Origin: Flavobacterium sp. CF108
GTDB lineage: Bacteria > Bacteroidota > Bacteroidia > Flavobacteriales > Flavobacteriaceae
Reading direction: 5' to 3'
Assembly (NCBI RefSeq): GCF_900129795.1
Contig: NZ_FQWW01000004.1
Location: 124,001-188,000, forward strand
DNA: 64,000 nucleotides
This document shows positions 16,851 through 26,586 of this stretch, piece by piece (the first letter of the stretch is position 1; every line of letters starts with the position of its first letter). A program made the position numbers and the translations under genes. The notes under the pieces are model-generated. The model saw only the letters and a list, made by a program, of their open reading frames with translations, was not told where the DNA came from and searched no databases.

Positions 16851-17138
16851 TTTTTGGTGGTGGTTAGTTAGACAAAGTTCAAGAATCAAAACTAGGCAAA
16901 TGAAATAGATAAAATAATAATGTTTTAAAAATCAATATTTTAAAAACATTATTTATCAAAACAAATATCTTGAATTAATTAAGCAAACATTTACGGAAAA
17001 CCGTATTTATTAAAATTAATGTCGCTATCGTCCAAAAGTACCATATTACTATCACAACGTGTTAGGTATTAATACCTGATTTAGCTTTTCATTTAATCTT
17101 AAAAAAACTTTGCGACTTCGCGACTTTGTGGCAAAAAC
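16851..17138. other. Intergenic region with AT-rich palindromes
   Basis: No gene is seen. An AT-rich inverted repeat (aataatgtttt words, 16915-16954) and a 14-bp perfect palindrome aggtattaatacct (17064-17077) are present. The first may end the lpxR transcript; the second looks operator-like. Confidence 0.5.
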
Positions 17139-18095
17139 CTACCTCAACAAAAACCCCATTCGAATCGACCCAAAAAAGTATCCCGTATTCGTATCATTAA
17201 CATCGCCTTCTAATTCCTTTCCGCGATAAATAAAAGAATACGACATATTGAAGTTATTGTGCCTGTATTTCAAACCAAACTCGGCATTGAAACGAAGCGG
17301 AACCAAATCGAAAGTAATCGGACTTGTATCGTTAAACATACTGCCTTCGATTGTGGCATCATAAAACTGATAATTAACGCTTGGCATGGCGTAGAAATAA
17401 AATTCTCTAATATTGGGCTGTTCATTTGCGCTTACCGAAGCATCATGAAGATTGGAATCATAAATTGGAGTCAGTCTCTTAAAACCAATTCGGGTTAAAA
17501 ACCCTGTTGAAACTCCTGTAAAAATAGTTCCCAAATTTGCTTCAGACTGAAAATGAAGATCTATAAAATCGTTATGTTTCGATGGAAATAATTTCTTCGA
17601 ATACATAATATGTGCCTGAACCGCCAAAGCATTATGGAGCTGATTGTCCCAGCCGTAAACTGTTTTATATCCAATAAGTTTATGAAAACCTTCCTGCGTT
17701 TCTTCTCCAAAAGCATTCGGTCCCATATATCCCAACTGAAAATCCGTCTTTAAAACCGATTCGCTTTGATAGAAAAAGCTTCGTCCGGCTTCTGCAAAAA
17801 GATAACCCGTAAAAGGGCGGTCGTTTACATCAATGGCTTCTTTATTAATAAATCTCGGATTATAAATATATTGCCCAATCCTGAATTCGGTTATTTTTTT
17901 ATTGACTTTTTCGTTTTCATTCTTAGATAAAAAGCGATAAAAAATCTCCAAACCGTTGGTATAATACATATCGTTTTTAGACGAAGTGTACAAATCATTG
18001 TCGCTTATAAAACCTATTTCTTTAGTTTTTCCTTGTCCAAAAGTTAACGTTGAAGTCAAAATCAGAAAAGCAAAAAATGCTTTTTTATTTCCCAT
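17139..18095 (-). CDS. Lipid A deacylase LpxR family protein
   Basis: This 318-residue outer-membrane beta-barrel protein has a signal peptide (residues 1-20, ending TFG-Q). LpxR-family enzymes remove the 3'-acyloxyacyl group from lipid A at the outer leaflet. The family hallmark after the signal is present: SDNDLYTSSKNDMYYTNG, containing the Asn/Asp pair and the later Thr/Asn-Gly. The C-terminus ends in Arg rather than Phe. Its start overlaps the end of mtgA by 11 bp, so the two are translationally linked. Confidence 0.85.
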   Translation of the reverse strand: MGNKKAFFAFLILTSTLTFGQGKTKEIGFISDNDLYTSSKNDMYYTNGLEIFYRFLSKNENEKVNKKITEFRIGQYIYNPRFINKEAIDVNDRPFTGYLFAEAGRSFFYQSESVLKTDFQLGYMGPNAFGEETQEGFHKLIGYKTVYGWDNQLHNALAVQAHIMYSKKLFPSKHNDFIDLHFQSEANLGTIFTGVSTGFLTRIGFKRLTPIYDSNLHDASVSANEQPNIREFYFYAMPSVNYQFYDATIEGSMFNDTSPITFDLVPLRFNAEFGLKYRHNNFNMSYSFIYRGKELEGDVNDTNTGYFFGSIRMGFLLR

Positions 18096-18870
18096 CCCCG
18101 CTATAATTGATTTTCCCTACGTAACGCATCTCGCGAACAATTCTTTCTTTTCTTCTGTTAATATAACTTGACGAACCTGTAGCTTTAAATTTTCTCGGAT
18201 TTGGTAAAATCGCCGCAATTCCCGCAGCCTGCATTGGCGTTAAACTCGAAGCATCTCGACGATACCAATGTTCAGTCGCAGCATACGCACCATAAACACC
18301 ATCGCCCATTTCTATGCTGTTTAGGTAAACTTCCATAATACGTTCTTTACCCCAAATAATTTCAATTAAAACGGTAAAATAAGCTTCCAGACCTTTACGG
18401 AAATAACTTTTTCCCTGCCATAAAAATACATTTTTTGCCGTTTGCTGCGAAATTGTACTTCCACCGCGAATTCGGCGTCCGCGTTCGTTGCTTTTATAGG
18501 CTTTTTGCAGCGCTTTAAAATCAAAACCATTATGCGTTAAAAAAGTCCCATCTTCACTGGCGATTACGGCTTTTTGTAAATTCATCGAGATTTTATCAAT
18601 TGGTTCCCAATCGTGATCAAAATAAACTTCTTTTCCGTCCATTTTATTTTCGATGGCACGAATAAGCATTAAAGGTGTAAATGGTACTGGAACGTATTTA
18701 AAAAAGATAACCGATCCTATCGAAATTCCGAAAAACCACAATACAGTTTTAATCAAAAACCATTTTACCTTTTCTCCAAAAGAACGGTTTGATTTCTTTC
18801 CAGACGTTTTTGGTTTTGGTTTACTTGCGGTTGTTGTTTTTTTTGGTGCTGGTTTCTTCGCTGCTGCCAT
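18085..18870 (-). CDS. mtgA: Monofunctional peptidoglycan glycosyltransferase
   Basis: This is a GT51 transglycosylase of 261 residues that polymerises lipid II into glycan strands. A Lys/Pro-rich cytoplasmic tail (KKPAPKKTTTASKPKPK) precedes one membrane helix (about residues 39-57). The catalytic motif ASEDGTFLTHNGFD has the key Glu, and RGGSTISQQTAKN, KGLEAYFTVLIE and MEVYLNSIEMGDGVYG complete the family set. There is no transpeptidase domain. The frame opens upstream at a GTG, but the ATG at 18870 fits and overlaps the upstream stop by one base. Confidence 0.93.
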   Translation of the reverse strand: MAAAKKPAPKKTTTASKPKPKTSGKKSNRSFGEKVKWFLIKTVLWFFGISIGSVIFFKYVPVPFTPLMLIRAIENKMDGKEVYFDHDWEPIDKISMNLQKAVIASEDGTFLTHNGFDFKALQKAYKSNERGRRIRGGSTISQQTAKNVFLWQGKSYFRKGLEAYFTVLIEIIWGKERIMEVYLNSIEMGDGVYGAYAATEHWYRRDASSLTPMQAAGIAAILPNPRKFKATGSSSYINRRKERIVREMRYVGKINYSGDGK

Positions 18871-19982
18871 TATATTAAATCTGCTAATTCTGTTCCTACT
18901 AAACTGCCTATCGCCACTCCCATTCCACCTAAACGTACTCCACAAAACACGTTTTCAGACAATTGAGAAACAACAGGATTCTTACTATTTCCAATTCCCA
19001 TAATGCCGCTCCAACGGTGCGCAATCTGGAAATCCTGATTTGGTAAAATTACATTTTTCAGCAACTCTTCCAATTTATTTTGAACAATTTCTGTCTGACC
19101 AAATTCGGTTGTTGTTTCTGTTTCAAAATCTAAGTTTCGGCCTCCGCCAAATAAAATTCGGTCACCTATATTTCTGAAATAATAATAACCTCGGTCTAAA
19201 TGAAAAGTCCCTTTTATATCCAAATTTTTAATGGGTTCTGTAATTAAAACTTGTGCACGCGCCGGTTTTACTGCTCCGTTTGTCAACGTATTTGCAAAAC
19301 CATTTGTGGCAAAAAGTAATTTATTGGTTTTAAAACTAAAATCGTTCAACACAACTTCAACATGATTTCCGGCATCAGCATAAGAAGTTACGGTTTGCTG
19401 ATTTAGGATTAAAATATCTGCCGAAACGGCTTGCTTCAATAATTCCTGCATCATATTTCCGGTATCGATTTGGGCTTCAAATGGATTAAAAATTAAATAA
19501 TCCTGAATATTCCCAAATCCGAAACGGTCGGTTTCTTTAGAAAAAACATCGGCTTTAAAAAGCGGTTTTAAAATTTCGTTTATAAAAGACAGTTTTGAAA
19601 TACATTCACTAAACCCAAATTCATCTTCTTTCAAAAACAATTCATATCCGCCGTGAGGTTTAAAATCAATTGCCTGATCTCCTAATCTTTTTCGGAGTAA
19701 CTGCAAACCTTTCCAGCGTTTTTCGATAAGTGCGATAACATCTTCTTCTGAGTGTGTTTTTAAATCATCTAAAATTTCAGAAAGACTTCCGAAACAGGCA
19801 AAACCGGCATTTTTTGTACTCGCACCCTGCGGCAGCATTCCTCTTTCGAGAACCAAAATTTTTGCAGCAGGAAATCTTTCGCGTAAGCGTAAAGCGGTAT
19901 GCAGGCCAACAATGCCGCTGCCCACAATTGTATAATCAATATCTGTGAACCAGTTTTTTAGTTCCCAATAACTTAGTTCCAT
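18870..19982 (-). CDS. FAD-dependent oxidoreductase (DAO family)
   Basis: This 370-residue protein has the N-terminal dinucleotide fold YTIVGSGIVGLHTALRL and KILVLERGMLPQGAS, typical of glycine oxidase/D-amino-acid oxidase-type enzymes, followed by the substrate domain. A C-terminal motif (HRWSGIMGIG, VRLGGMGVAIGSLVG) closes the FAD site. It probably oxidises an amine or amino acid; the substrate is unknown. The upstream TTG at 20000 lies in a repeat, so I take the ATG at 19982. It overlaps mtgA by one base and heads the mtgA-lpxR transcript. Confidence 0.85.
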   Translation of the reverse strand: MELSYWELKNWFTDIDYTIVGSGIVGLHTALRLRERFPAAKILVLERGMLPQGASTKNAGFACFGSLSEILDDLKTHSEEDVIALIEKRWKGLQLLRKRLGDQAIDFKPHGGYELFLKEDEFGFSECISKLSFINEILKPLFKADVFSKETDRFGFGNIQDYLIFNPFEAQIDTGNMMQELLKQAVSADILILNQQTVTSYADAGNHVEVVLNDFSFKTNKLLFATNGFANTLTNGAVKPARAQVLITEPIKNLDIKGTFHLDRGYYYFRNIGDRILFGGGRNLDFETETTTEFGQTEIVQNKLEELLKNVILPNQDFQIAHRWSGIMGIGNSKNPVVSQLSENVFCGVRLGGMGVAIGSLVGTELADLI

Positions 19983-20226
19983 ATCTTTATTAAATTCCAA
20001 TATTTAAATTCCAAATTCCAATCTTGGGTTAAATTACAAATTTTTAAATTCCAAATTCCAAACTTTGTTGTTGATTTTTTAATAGCTGCGTATTTTTATT
20101 CTCAAAGATTATCAAAAAATAATTCGTGAATTCGTGGCGAATAAAATTTTAAAGACAAGGCTTTTGGAATTTGTAATTTAAAAGATTGGAATTTTAACAA
20201 TAAATTGGAATTTGGGATTTAACTAA
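19983..20226. repeat. Intergenic direct repeats of AAATTCCAAATTCCAA words
   Basis: The gap between divergent genes holds repeated aaattccaa words at 19993-20062 and their complements (ttggaattt) near 20165-20225. A half copy of the CACGAATT repeat (aattcgtgaattcgtggcg) lies at about 20120-20140. No gene is seen. Confidence 0.6.
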
Positions 20227-20277
20227 TTGGGATTTAAATGTTGTATTTTTAGCGCACAAAAAAATAGAATTTTTATT

Positions 20278-22179
20278 ATGAAAAAAGTATTATTAACAAC
20301 CTTAATAATGATGAGTTTAAACGCTATCGGGCAGAATGTTATGTCTCCGGAATTGTTATGGAAATTAGGCAGGGTTACTCCGCTTGGAATTTCTAAAGAT
20401 GCAAAAAATGTAGTTTTTAAGGTTTCAACGCCTTCTGTAGAAGAAAACAAATCACATTCTAAATTTTACACTATTCCTGTAAATGGAGGAAATGCAGTTG
20501 AAATTAAAGACACGAAAGACGTTTTAGCAGATAAAAATGTTTCGCCAGACGGAAAATATTTAGTTTATAATGAAGAAGTAAAAATCGACAATGTTTTAGG
20601 TAAAGATTTTTATCCGAAATTAGATAAGTCTGATGCTCAAATTTATGATGGTTTAGATTATCGTCATTGGGATACTTGGAACGAAGGAAAATTTAATCAC
20701 GTTTTTTATAAAGAAAACAAAGACGGTGCAAAAGGAATTGACATTTTAAAAGGTGAAACTTTTGATTCTCCGCAAAAACCTTTTGGCGGTGACGAAGATT
20801 ATATCTGGTCGCCAGACAGCAAAAGTATTTTTTATGTGTGCAAGAAAAAAGCAGGAACGGCTTATGCAGTTTCTACAAACACGAATATTTATGAGTACAA
20901 TTTAGAGACTCAAAAAACAACCAATAAAACCGAAGATAATTTAGGTTACGATACAGCACCGCAATTTTCTCCAACAGGAAATTTATCTTGGTTACAAATG
21001 AAACGTGACGGTTACGAGTCGGACAAAAATGATATTATTGTTGAGTTTAAAGGAATCAAAACGAACTTAACGGCAAATTGGGACGGAACTGTAGATAATT
21101 TTATCTGGAGTAAAGACGGAAAAACGGTATTTTTTGTTGCTCCAATTGACGGAACAAAACAACTTTTCTCTGTTAATTTTCCGGGTTTAACTAAAATCGC
21201 GATTCAAGTTCGTCAGTTAACAAACGGTGATTTTGACGTAAATGATTTAGTTGGTTTTGCTGGAGATGATATCATCGTTACGAGAACAGACATGAATCAT
21301 GCTGGTGAGATTTTTTCTTTTAATTTAAAGAAAAACACTTGGAAACAACTTTCAAACATCAATACTGAAACGTATAAAACTTTAGCATTAAGCAAAACAG
21401 AAAAACGTTACGTTACAACAACCGACGGTAAAAAAATGTTGGTTTGGGTTATTTTACCTCCAAACTTTGATGCTTCTAAAAAATATCCAACTTTATTGTT
21501 CTGTCAAGGCGGACCACAAAGTGCGTTGACACAATCGTATTCTTTCCGTTGGAACTTCTCTTTAATGGCGGCAAAAGGTTATGTAGTTGTGGCACCAAAC
21601 CGTCGCGGTATGCCGGGACATGGTGTTGAATGGAACGAACAAATTAGTAAAGACTGGGGCGGACAAGTTATGGACGATTACCTTTCTGCAATTGATGATG
21701 TTGCTAAAGAAAGCTATGTTGATAAAAGCCGTTTAGGATGTGTTGGTGCAAGTTACGGTGGATATTCTGTGTTTTATTTAGCAGGAATTCACAAAAACCG
21801 TTTTAAAACTTTCATTGCTCACGATGGTGTTTTCAACACGGTTAGTATGTTAGGAACAACTGAAGAAGTTTTCTTTAACAACTGGGATTTTGGCGGGGCT
21901 TATTGGGAGAAAGATAATGCTGTAGCTCAAAAAGCGTACACTACTTTTAATCCTGCAGCTTTGGTTCAAAACTGGAATAAACCAATTTTGATTTTTCAGG
22001 GAGGAAAAGATTTCCGTGTACCAATTGGACAAGGACAAGAAGCTTTTCAGGCTGCTCAGTTAAGAGGAATCAAGAGTAGATTTGTTTATTTCCCAGATGA
22101 AAATCACTGGGTTTTAAAACCACAAAATGCTCAGGTTTGGCAGGGAGAATTTTTTAAATGGCTGAACGAAACGCTATAA
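20278..22179 (+). CDS. S9-family prolyl oligopeptidase-like peptidase
   Basis: This exported serine peptidase of 633 residues has a signal peptide (residues 1-19, ending NAIG-Q). A beta-propeller region with repeated YIWSPDSK- and FIWSKDGK-type blades spans about 40-370. The alpha/beta hydrolase domain follows, with nucleophile GASYGGYS, acid in GGKDFRVP and His in ENHWVLKP. GYVVVAPNRRGMPGHG is the typical oxyanion region. It likely trims peptides in the periplasm. An upstream TTG extends the frame, but the ATG at 20278 starts the signal peptide. Confidence 0.94.
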   Translation: MKKVLLTTLIMMSLNAIGQNVMSPELLWKLGRVTPLGISKDAKNVVFKVSTPSVEENKSHSKFYTIPVNGGNAVEIKDTKDVLADKNVSPDGKYLVYNEEVKIDNVLGKDFYPKLDKSDAQIYDGLDYRHWDTWNEGKFNHVFYKENKDGAKGIDILKGETFDSPQKPFGGDEDYIWSPDSKSIFYVCKKKAGTAYAVSTNTNIYEYNLETQKTTNKTEDNLGYDTAPQFSPTGNLSWLQMKRDGYESDKNDIIVEFKGIKTNLTANWDGTVDNFIWSKDGKTVFFVAPIDGTKQLFSVNFPGLTKIAIQVRQLTNGDFDVNDLVGFAGDDIIVTRTDMNHAGEIFSFNLKKNTWKQLSNINTETYKTLALSKTEKRYVTTTDGKKMLVWVILPPNFDASKKYPTLLFCQGGPQSALTQSYSFRWNFSLMAAKGYVVVAPNRRGMPGHGVEWNEQISKDWGGQVMDDYLSAIDDVAKESYVDKSRLGCVGASYGGYSVFYLAGIHKNRFKTFIAHDGVFNTVSMLGTTEEVFFNNWDFGGAYWEKDNAVAQKAYTTFNPAALVQNWNKPILIFQGGKDFRVPIGQGQEAFQAAQLRGIKSRFVYFPDENHWVLKPQNAQVWQGEFFKWLNETL

Positions 22180-22200
22180 GCATAAAATTAAAATAAACTT

Positions 22201-22231
22201 AACCGCAGTATTATTTATATAATCTGCGGTT
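22201..22231 (+). terminator. Terminator of the S9 peptidase gene
   Basis: aaccgcag (22201-22208) and ctgcggtt (22224-22231) form the base of a hairpin whose upper part is AT-rich. A T-rich tract follows. Confidence 0.75.
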
Positions 22232-22358
22232 ATTTTATTTTTAAAACCTTTGAATTATGTAAATATTTGATTTGCATTTACTTTTCTTAAATGGAAATTT
22301 TAAATAAATTGCAGGGAATTGTAATTTTAGTAAACTTCGTAAACGCCAAATAAACACT

Positions 22359-24800
22359 ATGGAAAGCAAAAAAAGTTATACAGCACTTAAGGTTTTATTC
22401 AGTTATGTTGCATTACTTGCTTTGGTGGTTACTGTGGGGTGGTTTCTATATTCTGAAAATGTGGTTTATAATAAACTGGAAGATAAAATTGCTCAGGAAA
22501 AAACCAAAATTCTCCGTGTAAGCAAATTGTTTTCGAATGTTTATAAAACAGAGAGTTTAGCGAGGAAAACGATTCAAACCAATTCTGAAACGGATTTTAA
22601 AAGTTACCTTATCGAAACCGATTCTTTAAAAGCAAGAATCGATACTTTAAAACAAATTGTTACTACAGAATATCAAAAAGTTTTATTGGATAGTGTTACG
22701 TATTTGTTATCTGAAAAAACAGAAAATATCCGACAATTAAAAACGATAAAAAATAAAGCCGAAGACGAAGTTTCGGTCAATAACGCGATTGACGAAATTA
22801 CCAAAATGGAGTTTAATCTTCGAAAACTGGAACTTCAGGATTTTACCAAAAACCCAAATGAACTAGGAAGTTATCAGCGAAATGTACTGCAGAAATATGT
22901 GGATTATTTAAACCAGAATATTCCTGACGACAGCACGAATACGTTGAGTAAAAAAGCTTCGGATTCTATTTTGGCTAATTCTAAAAAACTGCTCAGTAAC
23001 GTAAAATTGAAGGCAGAAAAGAAAAAAGAAACGCTGAATTTTGAGGAAAACAAATTACTGAAAAACGAAATTGCTATTTCTGAACAGCTTCGAAAAGTAC
23101 TTCGAATCATCGAAAGGGAAATTATCATCAATTCGATAAAAAACAATTCTTTAAAAGAAAAATCACTTAAAAAAGTCAACGAGATTGTAACGGCTTCGGC
23201 GATTGCGGGTTTAATTTTGACTTTGTTTTTTTCTGTTTTAATTGTAAGCGATTATTCAAAATCTCAGGTTTATAAAAAACAGCTTGAAATTGCGAATTTT
23301 AAAACCAAGAATTTATTAAAAAGTCGCGAACAGTTAATTTCGACAGTAAGCCACGATTTAAAAACGCCTTTGAGTACCATTGTGGGTTATTCTGAACTTT
23401 TAGGCAATTCTGATGTTAATACAAAACAGTCTTATTTCATTAAAAACATCAAAAATTCATCTGAATATATCACGCAGTTGGTTCAGGATTTATTAGATTT
23501 TTCGAGAATTGAAGCTGGAAAAGTTACGATAGAAAAAGTTCCGTTTTATCTTCCTGAACTTATTGAAGATACGGCAAGAAATATTCAAACGGTTTACAAA
23601 GAAAAAAACATTGATTTAATAATTAATGTGGACGAAAAACTGAAAACCAGAATTGTTGGCGATCCGTTTCGACTGAAACAAATTTTGACCAATATTATTG
23701 GGAACGCTTATAAATTTACGGAAGAAGGTCATATCAAAATCAGTTCGTATGTTACCGAAAATGAAAATTTCTTTATTATTACAATCGAAGATACGGGAAT
23801 TGGAATTGAAAAAGGAAATCAAAAATTAGTATTTGAAGAGTTTGCACAGGCAAATGAAAATATCGAAAAAAAATATGGCGGAACTGGTTTAGGTCTATCC
23901 ATCTGTCAAAAGATAATTTCGTTTATGGGCGGAAGAATAAGTCTCGAAAGTACTTTTGGGAAAGGAAGTACATTTGAAATTAAAATTCCTTTAATTTTTG
24001 ATCAAAGCGAAATTACGATTGAAGAAATAAAAAGAAACATTGCACGAAATACGAAAAAACAGACTTTCGTTGTAATTGACGATGATATTAATCTGCTGAA
24101 TTTAACCAGCGGTGTTTTAAGACAAGAAGGACATCAGGTTTTATCTTTTAGCAATGCTGTAAAAGCATTAGAAGCGATCCAGAATACTAATTTTGATTTT
24201 GTGATTACTGATATTCAAATGCCGGAAATGGACGGTTTTATGTTTTTGAAAAGTCTTCAAAATTCTGAAAAAGGTATTTATAAAAATCAGCCTGTAATTG
24301 CCTTAACCGGAAGAACAGATTTAGATGCTGCCGTTTATACCGAAGCTGGTTTTACAACCGTTGTAAATAAACCGTATTCGCCTAAAATATTATTAGAAAC
24401 AATTCAGCATATTTTGGATAATGACACACTTCCAAAAGCAGCAATAAATGAAGTTGAAGAAACCGCTTCTTCTAAATTGTATACTTTAGATACTTTAAAA
24501 GAATTTTTGGGCAATGACAAAGATGCTTTACACGATGTATTAAAAGCTTTTATAATAAGCAGTAACGAAAATTTAGAATTGCTTGAAAATGCTATTAATG
24601 AAAAAAATGTTCCTGAAATAAATTCTATAGCGCATCGTATTGCGCCCATGTTTAGACAAATAGAAGCGCGCGATATTGGCATTCTATTAAAAACGCTGGA
24701 ACAAAATAATCTTGAAGCTGCAGATTCGAGAGATATTTTTGAAGCTCTTAAAGCAAAAACAAACAAACTTTTTGCTCTTTTAGAAGAAGAAATTGTTTAA
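22359..24800 (+). CDS. Tripartite hybrid sensor histidine kinase (HK-REC-Hpt)
   Basis: This 813-residue membrane sensor has a membrane helix (about 12-32), a largely helical extracytoplasmic sensor region (33-273) and a second helix (about 275-297). The HisKA domain has phospho-His331 in STVSHDLKTPLS. The ATPase domain (N box IIGNAYKFTEEG, GTGLGLSI) is followed by a receiver with Asp618 in VITDIQMPEMDG and a C-terminal Hpt domain with His759 in IAHRIAPMF. The presence of Hpt implies a full phosphorelay to a separate regulator. The convergent NtrC-type regulator sharing a 4-bp stop overlap is the obvious candidate partner. Confidence 0.95.
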   Translation: MESKKSYTALKVLFSYVALLALVVTVGWFLYSENVVYNKLEDKIAQEKTKILRVSKLFSNVYKTESLARKTIQTNSETDFKSYLIETDSLKARIDTLKQIVTTEYQKVLLDSVTYLLSEKTENIRQLKTIKNKAEDEVSVNNAIDEITKMEFNLRKLELQDFTKNPNELGSYQRNVLQKYVDYLNQNIPDDSTNTLSKKASDSILANSKKLLSNVKLKAEKKKETLNFEENKLLKNEIAISEQLRKVLRIIEREIIINSIKNNSLKEKSLKKVNEIVTASAIAGLILTLFFSVLIVSDYSKSQVYKKQLEIANFKTKNLLKSREQLISTVSHDLKTPLSTIVGYSELLGNSDVNTKQSYFIKNIKNSSEYITQLVQDLLDFSRIEAGKVTIEKVPFYLPELIEDTARNIQTVYKEKNIDLIINVDEKLKTRIVGDPFRLKQILTNIIGNAYKFTEEGHIKISSYVTENENFFIITIEDTGIGIEKGNQKLVFEEFAQANENIEKKYGGTGLGLSICQKIISFMGGRISLESTFGKGSTFEIKIPLIFDQSEITIEEIKRNIARNTKKQTFVVIDDDINLLNLTSGVLRQEGHQVLSFSNAVKALEAIQNTNFDFVITDIQMPEMDGFMFLKSLQNSEKGIYKNQPVIALTGRTDLDAAVYTEAGFTTVVNKPYSPKILLETIQHILDNDTLPKAAINEVEETASSKLYTLDTLKEFLGNDKDALHDVLKAFIISSNENLELLENAINEKNVPEINSIAHRIAPMFRQIEARDIGILLKTLEQNNLEAADSRDIFEALKAKTNKLFALLEEEIV

Positions 24801-26146
24801 TCTATATTATAATGCTTTAATTTATTGTAAAGCGTTTTTCTGGTAATTTTAAGCAGTTTAGCCGCTTCCGATTTATTGTTCTGTGTTCTGTTTAACGCTT
24901 GAATTATGGCTTCTTTTTCATTATCTGATAAAGAAAAACTGCCGCTAAAACCCGGTTGTTTCTGAGATTGGAAAAATTCAATTGGCAAAACATCGCTTTC
25001 AATAAAATCGCCTTGCGTTAAAAGTGTTGCACGTTTTACACAGTTTTGTAGTTCCCGTAAATTTCCCGGCCAGTTGTAATTTTGGAAAATAGAAACTACT
25101 TCTGGAGAAAATCCTATTACCTCTTTATTTAATTGCTGATTGGCTTTTTCAAGAAAATAATCGGCAAAAACCATTAAATCTTCGTCGCGGTCTTTTAAAG
25201 ATGGAGACTGAATGGAGAATTCGTTGATTCTATGGTATAAATCTTCTCTAAAATCGCCGTTTTTTACTGCCTCACGTAAATCTTCGTTTGTAGCGGTAAT
25301 AATGCGGATATCGACGTTTATTTCTTTATTGCTTCCAACAGGTTTAATTTTTCTTTCCTGAAGTGCACGCAATAACTGAATTTGGTTTTCGTATGAAAGG
25401 TTTCCTATTTCGTCCAGAAAAAGAGTTCCACCGTTTGCTGCTTCAAAATATCCCATTTTGTCGCTGATTGCTCCGGTGAAAGATCCTTTTAAATGTCCGA
25501 AAAATTCGCTTGCTGCCAGTTCTTTTGGAATAGCTCCGCAGTCGACTGCAATAAAATTATTGTTTTTTCTATGACTTTGCTGGTGAATGCTTTTGGCAAT
25601 AATTTCTTTTCCCGTTCCACTTTCCCCAATGATTAAAACTGACATATCTGTTGGACTTACCAATTGAATATGATCTAAAAGTTTTTTTGAAGCGACAGAA
25701 ATTCCGCGTACAAATTCATTTTCAGCAGAAATGTTTTTTTTTACCGCTTTTTTTTGTTTAACCGGAGCTTCGTCTTCTTCAATTCCTGAAGTTTTCAATG
25801 CATTTGTAATGACCAATAAAACCTCATCTGGATTAAAAGGCTTCGAAATATAATCGGCCGCACCGTTTTTAATTGCTTTTACAGCCGTATTAACGTCAGA
25901 ATATCCAGTCATTAAGATTACCGGAATTTCAGGGTGTGAATTCTTAATTTCAGACATCAGTACAATTCCGTCAGAATCAGGCAAGCGAAGATCTGTCAAA
26001 ATCAAATCGAAAGATTCGTTTTTGATTGCCGATCTGGCTTCTGACGCAGAAAATGCGATACTTACTTCGTATTGGTTTTTTACTAGAAATTTCTCTAATA
26101 ATTTGCAAAACGAAATATCATCTTCTATTACTAATATCTTTGACAT
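24797..26146 (-). CDS. Sigma-54-dependent response regulator (NtrC family)
   Basis: This 449-residue regulator has a receiver domain (phospho-acceptor Asp52 in ILTDLRLPDSDG) and an AAA+ sigma-54 activation domain (Walker A GESGTGKE at 174-181). A Fis-type helix-turn-helix (about 405-449, NKSEAAKLLKITRKTLYNKL) ends the protein. The sigma-54 contact loop reads GSFTGA (221-226) rather than the commonest GAFTGA, a variant seen in active members. Its stop overlaps the convergent hybrid kinase, and it faces the PepSY-like gene array. It probably receives phosphate from the kinase; its targets may include the array. Confidence 0.95.
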   Translation of the reverse strand: MSKILVIEDDISFCKLLEKFLVKNQYEVSIAFSASEARSAIKNESFDLILTDLRLPDSDGIVLMSEIKNSHPEIPVILMTGYSDVNTAVKAIKNGAADYISKPFNPDEVLLVITNALKTSGIEEDEAPVKQKKAVKKNISAENEFVRGISVASKKLLDHIQLVSPTDMSVLIIGESGTGKEIIAKSIHQQSHRKNNNFIAVDCGAIPKELAASEFFGHLKGSFTGAISDKMGYFEAANGGTLFLDEIGNLSYENQIQLLRALQERKIKPVGSNKEINVDIRIITATNEDLREAVKNGDFREDLYHRINEFSIQSPSLKDRDEDLMVFADYFLEKANQQLNKEVIGFSPEVVSIFQNYNWPGNLRELQNCVKRATLLTQGDFIESDVLPIEFFQSQKQPGFSGSFSLSDNEKEAIIQALNRTQNNKSEAAKLLKITRKTLYNKLKHYNID

Positions 26147-26214
26147 GTGATTGGAGGGACTTTTTTGCTAAAATAATACTATTAAAGTTATAATTTCTTA
26201 AAATTATGCGAAAA

Positions 26215-26246
26215 AAAAAGAGATTGCACAATGCAATCTCTTTTTC
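26215..26246. terminator. Terminator of the PepSY-like array
   Basis: gagattgc (26220-26227) and gcaatctc (26233-26240) form a stem flanked by an A tract and a T tract. It can end the minus-strand array or any plus-strand read-through. Confidence 0.8.
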
Positions 26247-26275
26247 ACCAAAAACATAAATCTAATTTCACCTAA

Positions 26276-26572
26276 TTATATCTTCAACCAGTTGCCATTG
26301 ACATCTGAATACACAGTAGCCTTTTGGTCACCAACCGATATTTCTAATTTGTATTCTTTTTTATCATTAACATACGCTTTTTCCAGTTTTGCATTTGGAT
26401 AAGCGGTTTGCAGAGCAGTCTTTACAGCTGCCGGAACAACATCTGTGCTAATTTCAGTATATTCTGTTTGAACAGAAACTGCCGTTTTTACTTTATTTGG
26501 AGTTATCTCTGCTATTGCAGGAATTGATAAGCATCCTAAAAGAATAGCTGCTGAGATGGCTAACTTTTTCAT
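26276..26572 (-). CDS. PepSY-like secreted protein, array member 5
   Basis: This 98-residue exported protein has a signal peptide ending PAIA-E. It has one PepSY/BLIP-like domain with the pattern DVVPAAVKTALQTAYPNAKLEKA followed by KKEYKLEISVGDQKATVYSD. PepSY-like domains are thought to inhibit or bind other proteins in the periplasm. This is the last of five similar genes in one direction, and it lies 14 bp after its neighbour. It differs from the others mainly in the signal peptide and the first 20 mature residues. Confidence 0.8.
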   Translation of the reverse strand: MKKLAISAAILLGCLSIPAIAEITPNKVKTAVSVQTEYTEISTDVVPAAVKTALQTAYPNAKLEKAYVNDKKEYKLEISVGDQKATVYSDVNGNWLKI

Positions 26573-26586
26573 ATTGCTCTGTTTAA

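Noticed and set aside
20227..20277. TTG-extended N-terminus of the S9 peptidase
   Set aside because: It adds 17 residues before a standard signal peptide and includes repeat DNA. The ATG at 20278 fits better.
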